From Halomonas urumqiensis (lineage in GTDB: Bacteria > Pseudomonadota > Gammaproteobacteria > Pseudomonadales > Halomonadaceae), in assembly GCF_003028575.1 (NCBI RefSeq), contig NZ_PYUD01000001.1:992001-1056000 (forward strand): DNA of 64,000 nucleotides. The letters run 5' to 3'. Positions 22,693-31,427 of this stretch are shown here, piece after piece; position 1 is the first letter of the stretch; each line of letters opens with the position of its first letter. The notes beneath the pieces were generated by a model. The model was not told the DNA's origin, searched no databases, and was given only the letters and a program-made list of their open reading frames with translations. The position numbers and the translations under genes are program-made.

Positions 22693-22722
22693 CGAGGGGC
22701 ACCTTGCCACAGGTGCCCCTCG
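22693..22722 (+). terminator. Terminator of the nag operon
   Basis: A 12-bp stem (CGAGGGGCACCT and AGGTGCCCCTCG) with a 6-nt loop lies 17 nt after nagE and is followed by TCGTTTC. Confidence 0.7.
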
Positions 22723-22845
22723 TCGTTTCAGGAAGCCCTGTTCCCGGCGGCGCATCACCGGCACCGTCACGCGACCTCGTCAGCCGAATCCATTACCATT
22801 GACCGCATAGACCATGACCACGGCATCACGTTACTGGAGAGCCCC

Positions 22846-23655
22846 ATGACCCCACGCCTGATCGTCTCGGACCTCGATGGCACGCTGCTCGATGCCGATC
22901 ATGATCTCGCCCCGGACACCGTCGAGACACTACGTGCGCTGTCCGCCCAGGGGCACCATCTGGCCTTCGCCTCGGGTCGCCACTTTCTCGACATGCAGGC
23001 CTTTCGCGAGCGAATCGGCGTGCCTGTCCATGTGATCAGCACCAACGGTGCTTACTTGCACGACCCCGAGGGACAACTGGTGACTGCGCGGCACCTCGAG
23101 GTCGAACTGGCCCGCGAGCTCATCGCGCGTCCGCGACATCCCGACGTGCGCCTCAACCTCTACCGCGATGACGACTGGTTGATCGATGCCGAGGCGCCGG
23201 AACTGCTGGCGCTGCATGGTCACACAGGCTTCGGCTACCGTGTCGCCTGCGCCGAAGAACTCGATGGCATCGGCGTCGGCAAGGTGCTGTACATCGGCGA
23301 GCCCAGCGAGGTGAACGCTCTCGAACGGGCGATTAACGCCGAGTACGGCGAGCAGCTGCATTTGACCTACTCGATGACCACCTCCCTGGAGATCATGGCC
23401 GGCGGCGTCAACAAGGGTGCTGCCCTGGCGGCCCTGCTCGAGTCGCTCGGGGTCGCGCCCGAGCACTGCCTGGCGTTCGGCGACAACCTCAACGATACCG
23501 AGATGCTCAATCTCGCTGGAGAAGCCCATGTGATGGCCAATGCCCACCCGGCGCTTGGCGAGCGAGTTCCCGGTGGGCGACGCATCGGGCACCATGCCGA
23601 AGGCGCGGTGGCGGCGTGGTTGAGGGAGCGCTTCGAGGTGGACGTATCGGCATGA
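22846..23655 (+). CDS. Cof-type HAD-IIB phosphatase
   Basis: A 269-residue haloacid-dehalogenase hydrolase. Motif I is SDLDGTLLD (nucleophile D9), motif II lies in FASGR, and motifs III/IV are VNKGAAL and FGDNLNDTEML; the large type-IIB cap lies between them. Cof/YidA-family enzymes remove phosphate from sugar phosphates, FMN or related compounds, and the substrate cannot be named from sequence. It is translationally coupled to the response-regulator gene (the stop TGA overlaps the next ATG), so it belongs to the sugar-transport regulatory operon rather than to nag. Start ATG 22846 has TGGAG upstream. Confidence 0.85.
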   Translation: MTPRLIVSDLDGTLLDADHDLAPDTVETLRALSAQGHHLAFASGRHFLDMQAFRERIGVPVHVISTNGAYLHDPEGQLVTARHLEVELARELIARPRHPDVRLNLYRDDDWLIDAEAPELLALHGHTGFGYRVACAEELDGIGVGKVLYIGEPSEVNALERAINAEYGEQLHLTYSMTTSLEIMAGGVNKGAALAALLESLGVAPEHCLAFGDNLNDTEMLNLAGEAHVMANAHPALGERVPGGRRIGHHAEGAVAAWLRERFEVDVSA

Positions 23656-24377
23656 CGAGCACTCCCGCAACGCTGATCGTGGTCGACGACGACCCGGAGA
23701 TTCGCGAGCTGTTGGCCGACTACCTGGGTCGCCATGGCTACCGCGCACTGATGGCCGAGGACGCCCAGGCGCTCTATCGGCTATTGGAGAGCGAGTCGCC
23801 GGCGCTGTTGATCGTCGACATCATGATGCCCGGCGACGATGGCTTAACCATCTGTCGCGAACTGCGTCGCGCAAGCGAGGTGCCGATCATCATGCTCACC
23901 GCCAGCGCCGACGAGACCGACCGCATCCTCGGCCTGGAACTGGGTGCCGATGACTACCTCGGCAAGCCGTTCAATCCGCGTGAGCTGCTGGCGCGCATCA
24001 AGGCGGTGCTGCGCCGCACGCGTGTGGCCGCGCAGCCCACGGCCACCGACCAACCGCGTCGCGTGGCCTTCGGCGACTGGCAACTGGATCGCATGACCCG
24101 CGAACTGATCGATCGCCATGGTCAGCGCAGCGGGTTGTCCGGTGCCGATTTTCAGTTGTTGCAGGTGTTTCTCGAGCACCCTGAGCAGGTGCTCTCCCGC
24201 GAGGACTTGTTCACCAGGACCCGTGGCCGGCCGGCACCGGACCTGGACCGCTCCATCGACGTGCACGTCTGCCGGCTTCGCCAACGACTTGGCGAGGATG
24301 CCCAGCATTCGCAGTTGATTCGTACCGTGCGTGGGGTGGGCTACGTGCTCACCGCCCGCGTCGAACGCCTTCCGTGA
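23652..24377 (+). CDS. gltR: OmpR-family response regulator, GltR-like
   Basis: A 241-residue two-domain regulator: an N-terminal receiver with acidic pocket VDDDP, phospho-acceptor D56 in LLIVDIMMPGDDG, conserved TAS and K in GKPFNP, then an OmpR/PhoB winged helix (LSREDLFTRTRGR, SIDVHVCRLRQRL, VRGVGYVL). It is followed by a sensor kinase and a glucose-type ABC transporter, the arrangement of the Pseudomonas GtrS-GltR system that controls glucose uptake. The symbol rests on that context. Both ends overlap neighbouring genes (ATGA before, GTGA after). Confidence 0.82.
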   Translation: MTSTPATLIVVDDDPEIRELLADYLGRHGYRALMAEDAQALYRLLESESPALLIVDIMMPGDDGLTICRELRRASEVPIIMLTASADETDRILGLELGADDYLGKPFNPRELLARIKAVLRRTRVAAQPTATDQPRRVAFGDWQLDRMTRELIDRHGQRSGLSGADFQLLQVFLEHPEQVLSREDLFTRTRGRPAPDLDRSIDVHVCRLRQRLGEDAQHSQLIRTVRGVGYVLTARVERLP

Positions 24378-25867
24378 ACCAGCTCGCCCACTGGCGTCGC
24401 CTGCGACGACGGCTTGCCAGGTGGCTGCCGCGCACGCTGCGTGGCCGCTTCGTGCTGATCATGATCGTTGGGGTGCTGGGCGCGCAGTTGACCAGCTACG
24501 CGATCTGGACCTCCCAGGTACGCGCCAGTCAGCTCGCACAGCTCGATGAGCTCTCTCGCAATGTCGCCTACAGCGTGGCCTCCACCATGGGGTTCTTCCG
24601 CTCATTGCCGGTCGAGTACCGCCATATCGTGCTCGATCAACTGCGCAACATGGGGGGCACGCGCTTCTTCGTCAGCGTCAACGAGCGGCGGCTGGCGGTG
24701 GAGGACATCGGCTCGGGGCCCGGCAAGGATCTGGTGGTGGGCAACTTCCGCGAGATCCTGACCGATGAGCTCAATATCGACGACGTGGTGGTGGAGTTCT
24801 CGCGGCCGGACACCCTTCGCGTGTTCAACAACGAAGTGCGCCTGCTTGACCTGCCGCCGCGCTGGGGTCAGCACAGCCTGTTGATGGAGCCGCTATCCCC
24901 GCCGATCCTGGTTGTGCAGCTCGAGCTGTCTCCCGATACCTGGTTGTATGTGGCAACGCTGCTGCCGCTGCCGGAGGTGTTCAGCGACACCCGCTGGCTG
25001 TCGGGCGAGCGGCTATTGGTGGCACTGCTGGTGATGCTCACGGTGCTGGCGCTGTCGCTTGCCGGCATCCGCAGCGTGACTCGGCCATTGGCGAGGCTCT
25101 CGCGGGCCGCGCGTCAGTTGGGAGACGACCTCGATGTGCCGCCGCTGAAGGAAACCGGCCCGAGGGAGGTTGCAGCCACCGCGGTGGCCTTCAACCGCAT
25201 GCAACGACGCATCCGTGAGCAGGTCGAGGAGCGCGAGCGATTGTTCTCGGCGATATCCCACGACCTCAAGACCCCCATCACCCGGTTGAGGCTGCGTGCA
25301 GAAATGCTTGATGACCCCATTCACCGAGAGCGCTTCTGCGCCTCTCTCGATGAGCTCGACTTGTTGGTCAAGGGGGCGCTGGCATCGGTCAAGGGGCTCG
25401 ATCTGCACGAGGAAGTGGAGCTCATCGCTCCCCGCGGCATGCTCGAACAACTGGCCGAGGCGTTGCGCCCGCATGGTGGCGATATCCAGATCACTGGAAG
25501 CGCCGAGCCGATTGTCGTCAAGCCGCTGGCGTTGAAGCGCTGCCTTGGCAACCTGTTGGAAAATGCCATCTTCTATGGCCAGCGTGCCGAGGTAGTGCTG
25601 CAAGATGACCACGATAGCCTGACGGTGGTGATTCGTGACCATGGCCCCGGCATTCCGCAAGACGAACTCGAGCGTGTCTTTGCACCCTTCGTGCGGCTTG
25701 AGCCGTCGCGCAGCCGCCATACCGGCGGCAGTGGTCTGGGGCTGGGCATTGCCCGGCATATCGCACACGCCATGGGTGGCGAGATCAGCCTGTCCAACCA
25801 CCCATCGGGTGGCCTGGTGGTGCGCGTGACGCTGGCGCGCCAAGAAAGTGTTACGACCTTGCAATAA
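24374..25867 (+). CDS. gtrS: Sensor histidine kinase, GtrS-like
   Basis: A 497-residue membrane kinase. A first helix (about 25-50, FVLIMIVGVLGAQLTSYAIW) and a second (about 212-237, LLVALLVMLTVLALSLAGI) flank a periplasmic sensor of about 160 residues. HAMP follows, then HisKA with H296 in ISHDLKTPITRL and the ATPase domain with N-box NLLENAIFYG, RDHGPGIP and GGSGLGLGIARH. The GTG start at 24374 overlaps the regulator stop. It should phosphorylate the upstream response regulator. In pseudomonads the equivalent kinase senses glucose metabolites such as 2-ketogluconate; whether that holds here is unknown. Confidence 0.82.
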   Translation: MNQLAHWRRLRRRLARWLPRTLRGRFVLIMIVGVLGAQLTSYAIWTSQVRASQLAQLDELSRNVAYSVASTMGFFRSLPVEYRHIVLDQLRNMGGTRFFVSVNERRLAVEDIGSGPGKDLVVGNFREILTDELNIDDVVVEFSRPDTLRVFNNEVRLLDLPPRWGQHSLLMEPLSPPILVVQLELSPDTWLYVATLLPLPEVFSDTRWLSGERLLVALLVMLTVLALSLAGIRSVTRPLARLSRAARQLGDDLDVPPLKETGPREVAATAVAFNRMQRRIREQVEERERLFSAISHDLKTPITRLRLRAEMLDDPIHRERFCASLDELDLLVKGALASVKGLDLHEEVELIAPRGMLEQLAEALRPHGGDIQITGSAEPIVVKPLALKRCLGNLLENAIFYGQRAEVVLQDDHDSLTVVIRDHGPGIPQDELERVFAPFVRLEPSRSRHTGGSGLGLGIARHIAHAMGGEISLSNHPSGGLVVRVTLARQESVTTLQ

Positions 25868-25978
25868 ACCGGCAAGACGTTGTCATCTGGCGTCAACACT
25901 TTGCAGTACTAGGTAACGCCTGTCGGCTCGTCCACTGCGCTATGGTGAAGCTCCCAATATAATAATCAGGAGCTCGCC

Positions 25979-27280
25979 ATGACGTTTTTCCCTTCGTTCA
26001 AGACTTCCGGTCGCCGGTCAGGCAAGGCTCGCCGGACTTCCACCTGCCTGGCCTCCGCCGTGGCGCTGGCCATGGGTGCTGGCAGCGCCAGCGCCGGTGA
26101 CGTCGAGGTGCTGCACTGGTGGACCTCCGGCGGAGAGGCGCGCGCGGCCAACGTGCTCAAGGAACTGCTGGAGGCCGAAGGCCACGGTTGGGAGGATTTC
26201 GCCGTCGCCGGCGGTGGGGGCGAAACCGCCATGACCGTGCTCAAGTCCCGTGCGATGTCCGGCAATCCGCCGTCGGCGGCCCAGATCAAGGGCCCGGAAA
26301 TCCAGGAGTGGGGCGAACTGGGTCTGCTCGGCGATCTCGATGCGGTGGCCGAGGAGGGCGGTTGGGACGACCTGTTGCCCGAGACCGTCGCCGAGGTGAT
26401 GCGCCACGATGGTCACTACGTGGCCGTGCCGGCCAACGTGCACCGGGTCAACTGGCTGTGGGCCAATCCCGATGTGCTCGAGGACGCCGGGGTCGAGATG
26501 CCCACCACCCTGGATGAGCTGTTCAGCGCCGCCGAGGCGATTCGCGAAGCGGGCTACGTTCCGCTGGCTCACGGTGGCCAGGCCTGGCAGGACGCCACGG
26601 TGTTCGAAACCGTGCTGCTGGCAAGCGCCGGCAGCGACTTCTACCAGCGTGCGCTGGTCGACCTGGACACCGAGGCACTGGGCAGCGAGCAGATGATCGA
26701 GGCGCTCGAGACCTTCAAGCGCCTGCGCGAGATCATGGACGATGGCATGTCGGGGCGTGACTGGAACATCGCCACCTCGATGGTGATCGAGGGCGAGGCC
26801 GGCATGCAGCTGATGGGCGACTGGGCCAAGGGCGAGTTCACCGCCGCGGGCCTGACCGCCGGTGAAGACTACCTGTGCGCCGCCGCCCCGGGCACCGCCG
26901 ATGCCTTCACTTTCAACATCGACAGCCTGGCGATGTTCCGGGTCACCGACGAGGCCGAACTCGAAGCCCAGCGGACCCTGGCCCGCCTGGTGCTGGAGCC
27001 GACCTTCCAGGAGGCCTTCAACCTCGCCAAGGGCTCGATCCCAGCGCGCCCGGACCTCGACATGAGCGAGTTCGACAGCTGTGCCCAGCAGTCGATGAAA
27101 GACTTCCAGCGCACCGCGGAAGAGGGCGGCCTGGTGCCCAGCATGGCCCATGGCATGGCGGTTCGTGCCGATATCCAGGGCGCGATGTTCGATGTGGTGA
27201 CCAACTTCTTCAACGATCGCGACATGGCCGCAAGCGATGCCGCCCAGCGCATGGTGAATGCCGCCCAGGCGGCACTCTGA
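25979..27280 (+). CDS. gtsA: Sugar ABC transporter, periplasmic binding protein
   Basis: A 433-residue family-1 solute-binding protein. The signal peptide is long, with basic residues (RRSGKARR) before a hydrophobic core and a likely cut after SASA near residue 39. The mature protein begins DVEVLHWWTSGGEARA, the usual start of glucose/mannose-binding GltB/GtsA proteins, and later has VPANVHRVNWLWANP and GMQLMGDWAKGEF. Start ATG 25979 follows TCAGGAG. It is the first and probably the most expressed gene of the transporter, with an attenuator-like hairpin after it. The 111-nt spacer upstream is AT-richer and should hold the promoter, but no convincing -35/-10 pair was found. Confidence 0.92.
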   Translation: MTFFPSFKTSGRRSGKARRTSTCLASAVALAMGAGSASAGDVEVLHWWTSGGEARAANVLKELLEAEGHGWEDFAVAGGGGETAMTVLKSRAMSGNPPSAAQIKGPEIQEWGELGLLGDLDAVAEEGGWDDLLPETVAEVMRHDGHYVAVPANVHRVNWLWANPDVLEDAGVEMPTTLDELFSAAEAIREAGYVPLAHGGQAWQDATVFETVLLASAGSDFYQRALVDLDTEALGSEQMIEALETFKRLREIMDDGMSGRDWNIATSMVIEGEAGMQLMGDWAKGEFTAAGLTAGEDYLCAAAPGTADAFTFNIDSLAMFRVTDEAELEAQRTLARLVLEPTFQEAFNLAKGSIPARPDLDMSEFDSCAQQSMKDFQRTAEEGGLVPSMAHGMAVRADIQGAMFDVVTNFFNDRDMAASDAAQRMVNAAQAAL

Positions 27281-27300
27281 GTAGGCACTCTGAGTAATAT

Positions 27301-27334
27301 GGCGTCGCCCCACCGAGCGACGCCGCCTTTCTTT
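27301..27334 (+). terminator. Attenuator-like hairpin between gtsA and gtsB
   Basis: An 8-bp perfect stem (GGCGTCGC, GCGACGCC) with an 8-nt loop is followed by GCCTTTCTTT. Such partial terminators between a binding-protein gene and its permease genes lower expression of the latter. Confidence 0.65.
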
Positions 27335-27348
27335 CGAGGACACGCACC

Positions 27349-28278
27349 ATGTCACTGACCTCTTCCCGGCCGCGCGTGGCTCGCGCGGCCTCCCGCCCCT
27401 CGTCCGCCGGACGGCTGCAGGCCTGGCTGCCGCGCCTGGTGCTGGCGCCTTCGGTGGCGATCTCGTTGTTCTTCGTCTACGGCTTCATGCTGTGGACCTT
27501 CATCCTCTCACTGACGAATTCCCGGCTGCTGCCAAGCTACGAGTTCGTAGGCTTCGGCCAGTACGCCCGCTTGATGGCCAATGAACGCTGGTGGGTCGCC
27601 TCCACCAACCTGATGATCTTCGGCGGGTTGTTCGTGCTGATCTGCCTGGCGCTGGGGGCTTTCCTGGCCATCCTGCTGGACCAGCGCATTCGCCAGGAAG
27701 GCGCGCTACGCACCATCTACCTCTACCCCATGGCACTGTCGTTCATCGTCACCGGGGTGGTGTGGAAATGGCTGCTCAATCCTGGGCTCGGTATCCAGGC
27801 AATGGTGCGCTCGTGGGGCTTCGAGTCATTCACTTTCGATTGGCTCGTGAACCCCGACATGGCGGTCTACACCTTGGTCATCGCCGCGGTGTGGCAGGCC
27901 TCGGGCTTCGTCATGGCGCTGTTTCTCGCCGGGCTTCGCGGCATCGACGACAGCATCATCAAGGCCGCCCAGCTCGATGGCGCCAGCCTGCCACGCATCT
28001 ACCTGCGCGTGGTGGTGCCATGCCTGCGGCCGGTGGTGTTCAGCGCGGTGATGATCCTTGCGCATATCGCCATCAAGAGCTTCGACCTGGTAGTGGCTCT
28101 CACCGGTGGCGGGCCCGGCTATGCCTCCGACCTACCGGCTACCTTCATGTATGCCCACGCCTTCACTCGCGCACAGATCGGGCTCGGCTCGGCCAGTGCA
28201 ATGCTGATGCTGGGAGGCGTGCTGGCGATCCTGATTCCCTACCTCTATTCGGAACTGCGGGGGCGCAAGCATGGATAA
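27349..28278 (+). CDS. gtsB: Sugar ABC transporter permease 1 (MalF type)
   Basis: A 309-residue inner-membrane permease with about six hydrophobic helices. The EAA loop region reads GLRGIDDSIIKAAQLDGASLPRIY, the coupling helix to the ATPase. It forms the channel with the next gene product and has the size of MalF-like glucose permeases of the CUT1 group. Its 3' end overlaps the next start by 8 nt. Confidence 0.9.
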   Translation: MSLTSSRPRVARAASRPSSAGRLQAWLPRLVLAPSVAISLFFVYGFMLWTFILSLTNSRLLPSYEFVGFGQYARLMANERWWVASTNLMIFGGLFVLICLALGAFLAILLDQRIRQEGALRTIYLYPMALSFIVTGVVWKWLLNPGLGIQAMVRSWGFESFTFDWLVNPDMAVYTLVIAAVWQASGFVMALFLAGLRGIDDSIIKAAQLDGASLPRIYLRVVVPCLRPVVFSAVMILAHIAIKSFDLVVALTGGGPGYASDLPATFMYAHAFTRAQIGLGSASAMLMLGGVLAILIPYLYSELRGRKHG

Positions 28279-29149
28279 CGTGATTCGTCGACGCACACCC
28301 GCTGCCAGGCTGTGGCGGGTGGCCCTGTATGCGGTGCTGGTGGTGGCCGCGCTGTTCTATCTGCTGCCGCTGGTGGTGATGGTGATCACCTCGGTGAAAC
28401 CGCTCGACGAGATCAGCGCCGGCAGCCTGTTGTCCTTGCCGATGAACCCCACCCTGGCACCGTGGACCAAGGCCTGGGGCGAGGCCTGCACCGGCATGCG
28501 CTGCGAAGGGGTCGGGGGGTACTTCATCAACTCCATCGCCATCGTGGTGCCGGCGGTACTGATCTCGACATTGATCGGCGCACTCAACGGCTATGCGCTG
28601 ACCAAGTGGCGCTTCAAGGGCTCGGAGCTGCTGTTCGCCTTGATGTTGTTCGGCTGCTTCATTCCCTTCCAGGTGGTGCTGCTGCCGATGGCGCAGACGC
28701 TCGGCTGGCTGGGAATATCGAGCTCGCGGGCTGGGTTGATCCTGGTGCATGTGGTGTTCGGCATCGCCTTCACCACGCTGTTCTTCCGCAACTTCTACGT
28801 GGCCATTCCCACTGAGCTCGTGTCGGCGGCCAAGCTCGATGGTGCGGGGTTCTTCCGCATCTTCTGGCGCATCCTGCTGCCGGTGTCGGCGCCGATCATC
28901 GTGGTCTCGGTGATCTGGCAGTTCACCCAGATATGGAACGACTTTCTGTTCGGCGTGGCCTTTTCCGCCCACGATACCCAACCGGTCACGGTGGCCCTCA
29001 ACAACCTGGTCAACACCTCGACCGGTGTACGCGAATACAACGTCGACATGGCGGCGGCGATGATCGCCGCACTGCCGACCTTGCTGGTCTATGTGCTGGC
29101 CGGCAAGTATTTCGTGCGCGGCCTGACCGCAGGGTCGGTGAAGGGGTGA
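28271..29149 (+). CDS. gtsC: Sugar ABC transporter permease 2 (MalG type)
   Basis: A 292-residue permease with an N-terminal helix (VALYAVLVVAALFYLLPLVVM) and further hydrophobic segments. The EAA loop reads IPTELVSAAKLDGAGFFRIF, matching MalG-type subunits. It partners gtsB and is coupled to it by overlap. A GC-rich hairpin without a T run (TCGCGCCCC and its complement, 29180-29202) lies between it and the ATPase gene and may protect the message. Confidence 0.9.
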   Translation: MDNVIRRRTPAARLWRVALYAVLVVAALFYLLPLVVMVITSVKPLDEISAGSLLSLPMNPTLAPWTKAWGEACTGMRCEGVGGYFINSIAIVVPAVLISTLIGALNGYALTKWRFKGSELLFALMLFGCFIPFQVVLLPMAQTLGWLGISSSRAGLILVHVVFGIAFTTLFFRNFYVAIPTELVSAAKLDGAGFFRIFWRILLPVSAPIIVVSVIWQFTQIWNDFLFGVAFSAHDTQPVTVALNNLVNTSTGVREYNVDMAAAMIAALPTLLVYVLAGKYFVRGLTAGSVKG

Positions 29150-29226
29150 GACCATTTGTTCAGCGCTTCCCAGGATCCATCGCGCCCCGGGGCGGGGCGC
29201 GACACAAGAACATCAGGGGATAACCC

Positions 29227-30348
29227 ATGTCAGCTCTCGAAATTCGCAAGGTCCGCAAGGACTTCGGCAGTGAACGCGTGCTCAAGGAAGTCAGCCTCGC
29301 CATCGATTCCGGCGAGTTCCTGATCCTCGTCGGCCCTTCGGGGTGCGGCAAGTCGACACTGATGAACGCCATCGCCGGACTCGAGCCGGTCACCAGCGGC
29401 GAGATCCATATCGCCGGTGAGGACGTCACCTGGCGCACCCCGGCGGAGCGCGACATCGCCATGGTGTTCCAGTCTTACGCGCTCTACCCGAGCATGACGG
29501 TGCGCGGCAACATCAGCTTCGGCCTGGAGATGCGTAAGATGCCCAAGGCCGAGCGCGAGGCGGCCGTGGAGCGCGTCGCCGACCTGCTGCAGATGTCTCA
29601 TCTGCTCGACCGCAAGCCGTCGCAGCTCTCCGGTGGGCAGCGCCAGCGGGTGGCCATGGGGCGCGCCCTGGCCCGCGAGCCGAAGGTCTATCTGTTCGAC
29701 GAACCGCTCTCCAACCTGGATGCCAAGTTGCGCGTCGACATGCGTACCGAGATCAAGAAGCTGCATCAGCGGCTCGGCACCACCATCGTCTATGTCACCC
29801 ACGACCAGATCGAGGCGATGACCCTGGCCGACCGGATCGCCGTGATGCGCGATGGCCACATCCTGCAGTTGGGTACCCCGGACGAGGTCTACAACGACCC
29901 CGTCGACATGTTCGTCGCCGGCTTTATGGGATCGCCTTCGATGAATTTCATCGCCGCGACCCTGGAAGGCGCGCCTGGCCGCTTTCAGTTACGCATCGTG
30001 ACCCCGGAAGAGGATGACCTGGTGCTGCCCTGGCCGCGTCAGCGTGAGACGCCCGCAATGACCGAGCAGGTCGGACGCGACGTGGTGCTTGGCCTTCGGC
30101 CCGAGCATTTCAGCGAAGAGGACGAGCGCCTGGCGGGGCAGGCCGAAGGCACGCCGCTCTCGGCCAGGGTATCGGTCTCCGAACCCACCGGTGCCGATAT
30201 CCTGCTGCGCCTGCCACTCGGTGAGCGGGAAGTCACCGCTCGGGTGGGGCCGACCTGCCGAGTGGCGCCCGGCGAGCGGCTGGCGCTGCGTGTCGACATG
30301 GCGCGTGCAGTACTCTTCGAGCAGGCCAACGAAACACGCCTTGCCTAG
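29227..30348 (+). CDS. gtsD: Sugar ABC transporter ATPase (MalK/UgpC type)
   Basis: A 373-residue ATPase with Walker [10 protein letters not shown] (36-44), Q-loop [17 protein letters not shown] signature [15 protein letters not shown], Walker [14 protein letters not shown] and an H-loop in [13 protein letters not shown]-terminal TOBE/MOP-like domain (about 240-373) may be regulatory, as in MalK. It energises the GtsBC permease. Start ATG 29227 follows AGGGGA. It converges with ycjF, 14 nt away, with no clear terminator between them. Confidence 0.93.
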   Translation: MSALEIRKVRKDFGSERVLKEVSLAIDSGEFLILVGPSGCGKSTLMNAIAGLEPVTSGEIHIAGEDVTWRTPAERDIAMVFQSYALYPSMTVRGNISFGLEMRKMPKAEREAAVERVADLLQMSHLLDRKPSQLSGGQRQRVAMGRALAREPKVYLFDEPLSNLDAKLRVDMRTEIKKLHQRLGTTIVYVTHDQIEAMTLADRIAVMRDGHILQLGTPDEVYNDPVDMFVAGFMGSPSMNFIAATLEGAPGRFQLRIVTPEEDDLVLPWPRQRETPAMTEQVGRDVVLGLRPEHFSEEDERLAGQAEGTPLSARVSVSEPTGADILLRLPLGEREVTARVGPTCRVAPGERLALRVDMARAVLFEQANETRLA

Positions 30349-30362
30349 CAGCTGGCTGGCGC

Positions 30363-31427
30363 CTAGCTGCGGTTGCTTCGGTCCTGATCCGTCGGCTTGG
30401 CGTCGGCGCTGGCTTCGAGACGCCGCAATTGCTGCCAGAGCTCCCGGCGCAGGTCACCGATGCGTGGTGCCTGATCGACCGGGAAGGCCTGGGGTCGCGT
30501 CAGGCGTTGGGCGCGCAGCCCGAGCCGGGCGTTGAGCAGGCCGACCCCGAGCCCCTGGCCCGCCCGGGCTGAGAGCCGGCCGGCCAGGTCGAGGGAGAGC
30601 AGGTCGGCACCGGCATGGCTGGCGAGCTCGGAGGCACCGGCGAAGGCCATCTGGTAGAGCACGCTGCGCAACAGGCGCAGGCGACCGGCATAGCCGAGTT
30701 CCAGCCCATACAGCCGGCACAGGCGGTCGATCATCGCCAGGCTGCGCCAGGCCACCAGGGCCATGTCCACCAGGGTCAGCGGACTCACCGCCACCATCAC
30801 CGCGGTTTCGCCGGACATCCGCGAGATCAGGCGCCGGGCTTCGCGGTCGCGAGGGGCCAGCAGGTGGTGATCGAGCAACTGCTGGATGTCACGGCCGTCA
30901 TGGTGTGGCTGGCTCGCCGCCAGGAAACCCTGCCAGTGGGGGTGGTCGTCATCCAGGTCAAGGCCTTTGCGCAAGGTATCGGCGTCCGCCATGGCCTGCC
31001 GGTGATCGCTATCGGGCAGTTGCGCCAGGCGTTCACGCAGCCGCTCATGACGCCGCAAACGTCGGAGTCGCCAAAGTTCGCGGGTCAATGCCGAGCCCCC
31101 GAGGCCCAGCGCGACAAGCAGCAGCGCACTCCAGGCGCCGGGCAGCCAGTCGCCGCCTAGCGATGCGGCATACAGCGTGGTGCCCGCCTCGACGGCACCG
31201 AGCCCGAGGGTGCCGCCCAGTAGGGTCAAGAGTCCCCAACGGCGTTTGCCGGGGCGCGCAAGGCGGCTGTCGAGGGCCTGCTCAGCCGACGTTTGCCTTT
31301 CCGGCAGCGCGACGTTCGGCAGGTCATGGGCGAAGGGGCGTGCCGGGCGCGGGTCGGGTTCGAGGGGTGGCGTGGCGGGGTCTGGCGCGAAGCGCTGGCC
31401 GGGTCTTGGATCTTGCGTATCGTTCAT
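30363..31427 (-). CDS. ycjF: YcjF-family membrane protein (DUF697)
   Basis: A 354-residue protein with a Pro/Arg-rich cytoplasmic N-terminus (about 65 residues), two hydrophobic segments (LLTLLGGTLGLGAVEAGTTLY and a following one near 95-112) and a C-terminal DUF697-like region (VSPLTLVDMALVAWRSLAMI). It resembles E. coli YcjF (TIGR01620) and sits directly after ycjX with an ATGA overlap, the same pairing as in E. coli, where the pair belongs to the phage-shock regulon. Its biochemical role is not known. Confidence 0.82.
   Translation of the reverse strand: MNDTQDPRPGQRFAPDPATPPLEPDPRPARPFAHDLPNVALPERQTSAEQALDSRLARPGKRRWGLLTLLGGTLGLGAVEAGTTLYAASLGGDWLPGAWSALLLVALGLGGSALTRELWRLRRLRRHERLRERLAQLPDSDHRQAMADADTLRKGLDLDDDHPHWQGFLAASQPHHDGRDIQQLLDHHLLAPRDREARRLISRMSGETAVMVAVSPLTLVDMALVAWRSLAMIDRLCRLYGLELGYAGRLRLLRSVLYQMAFAGASELASHAGADLLSLDLAGRLSARAGQGLGVGLLNARLGLRAQRLTRPQAFPVDQAPRIGDLRRELWQQLRRLEASADAKPTDQDRSNRS

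Noticed and set aside
25958..25963. Perfect TATAAT before gtsA
   Set aside because: It ends 15 nt before the start codon and abuts the ribosome-binding AGGAG, so a transcript from it would lack a usable leader; no -35 fits.
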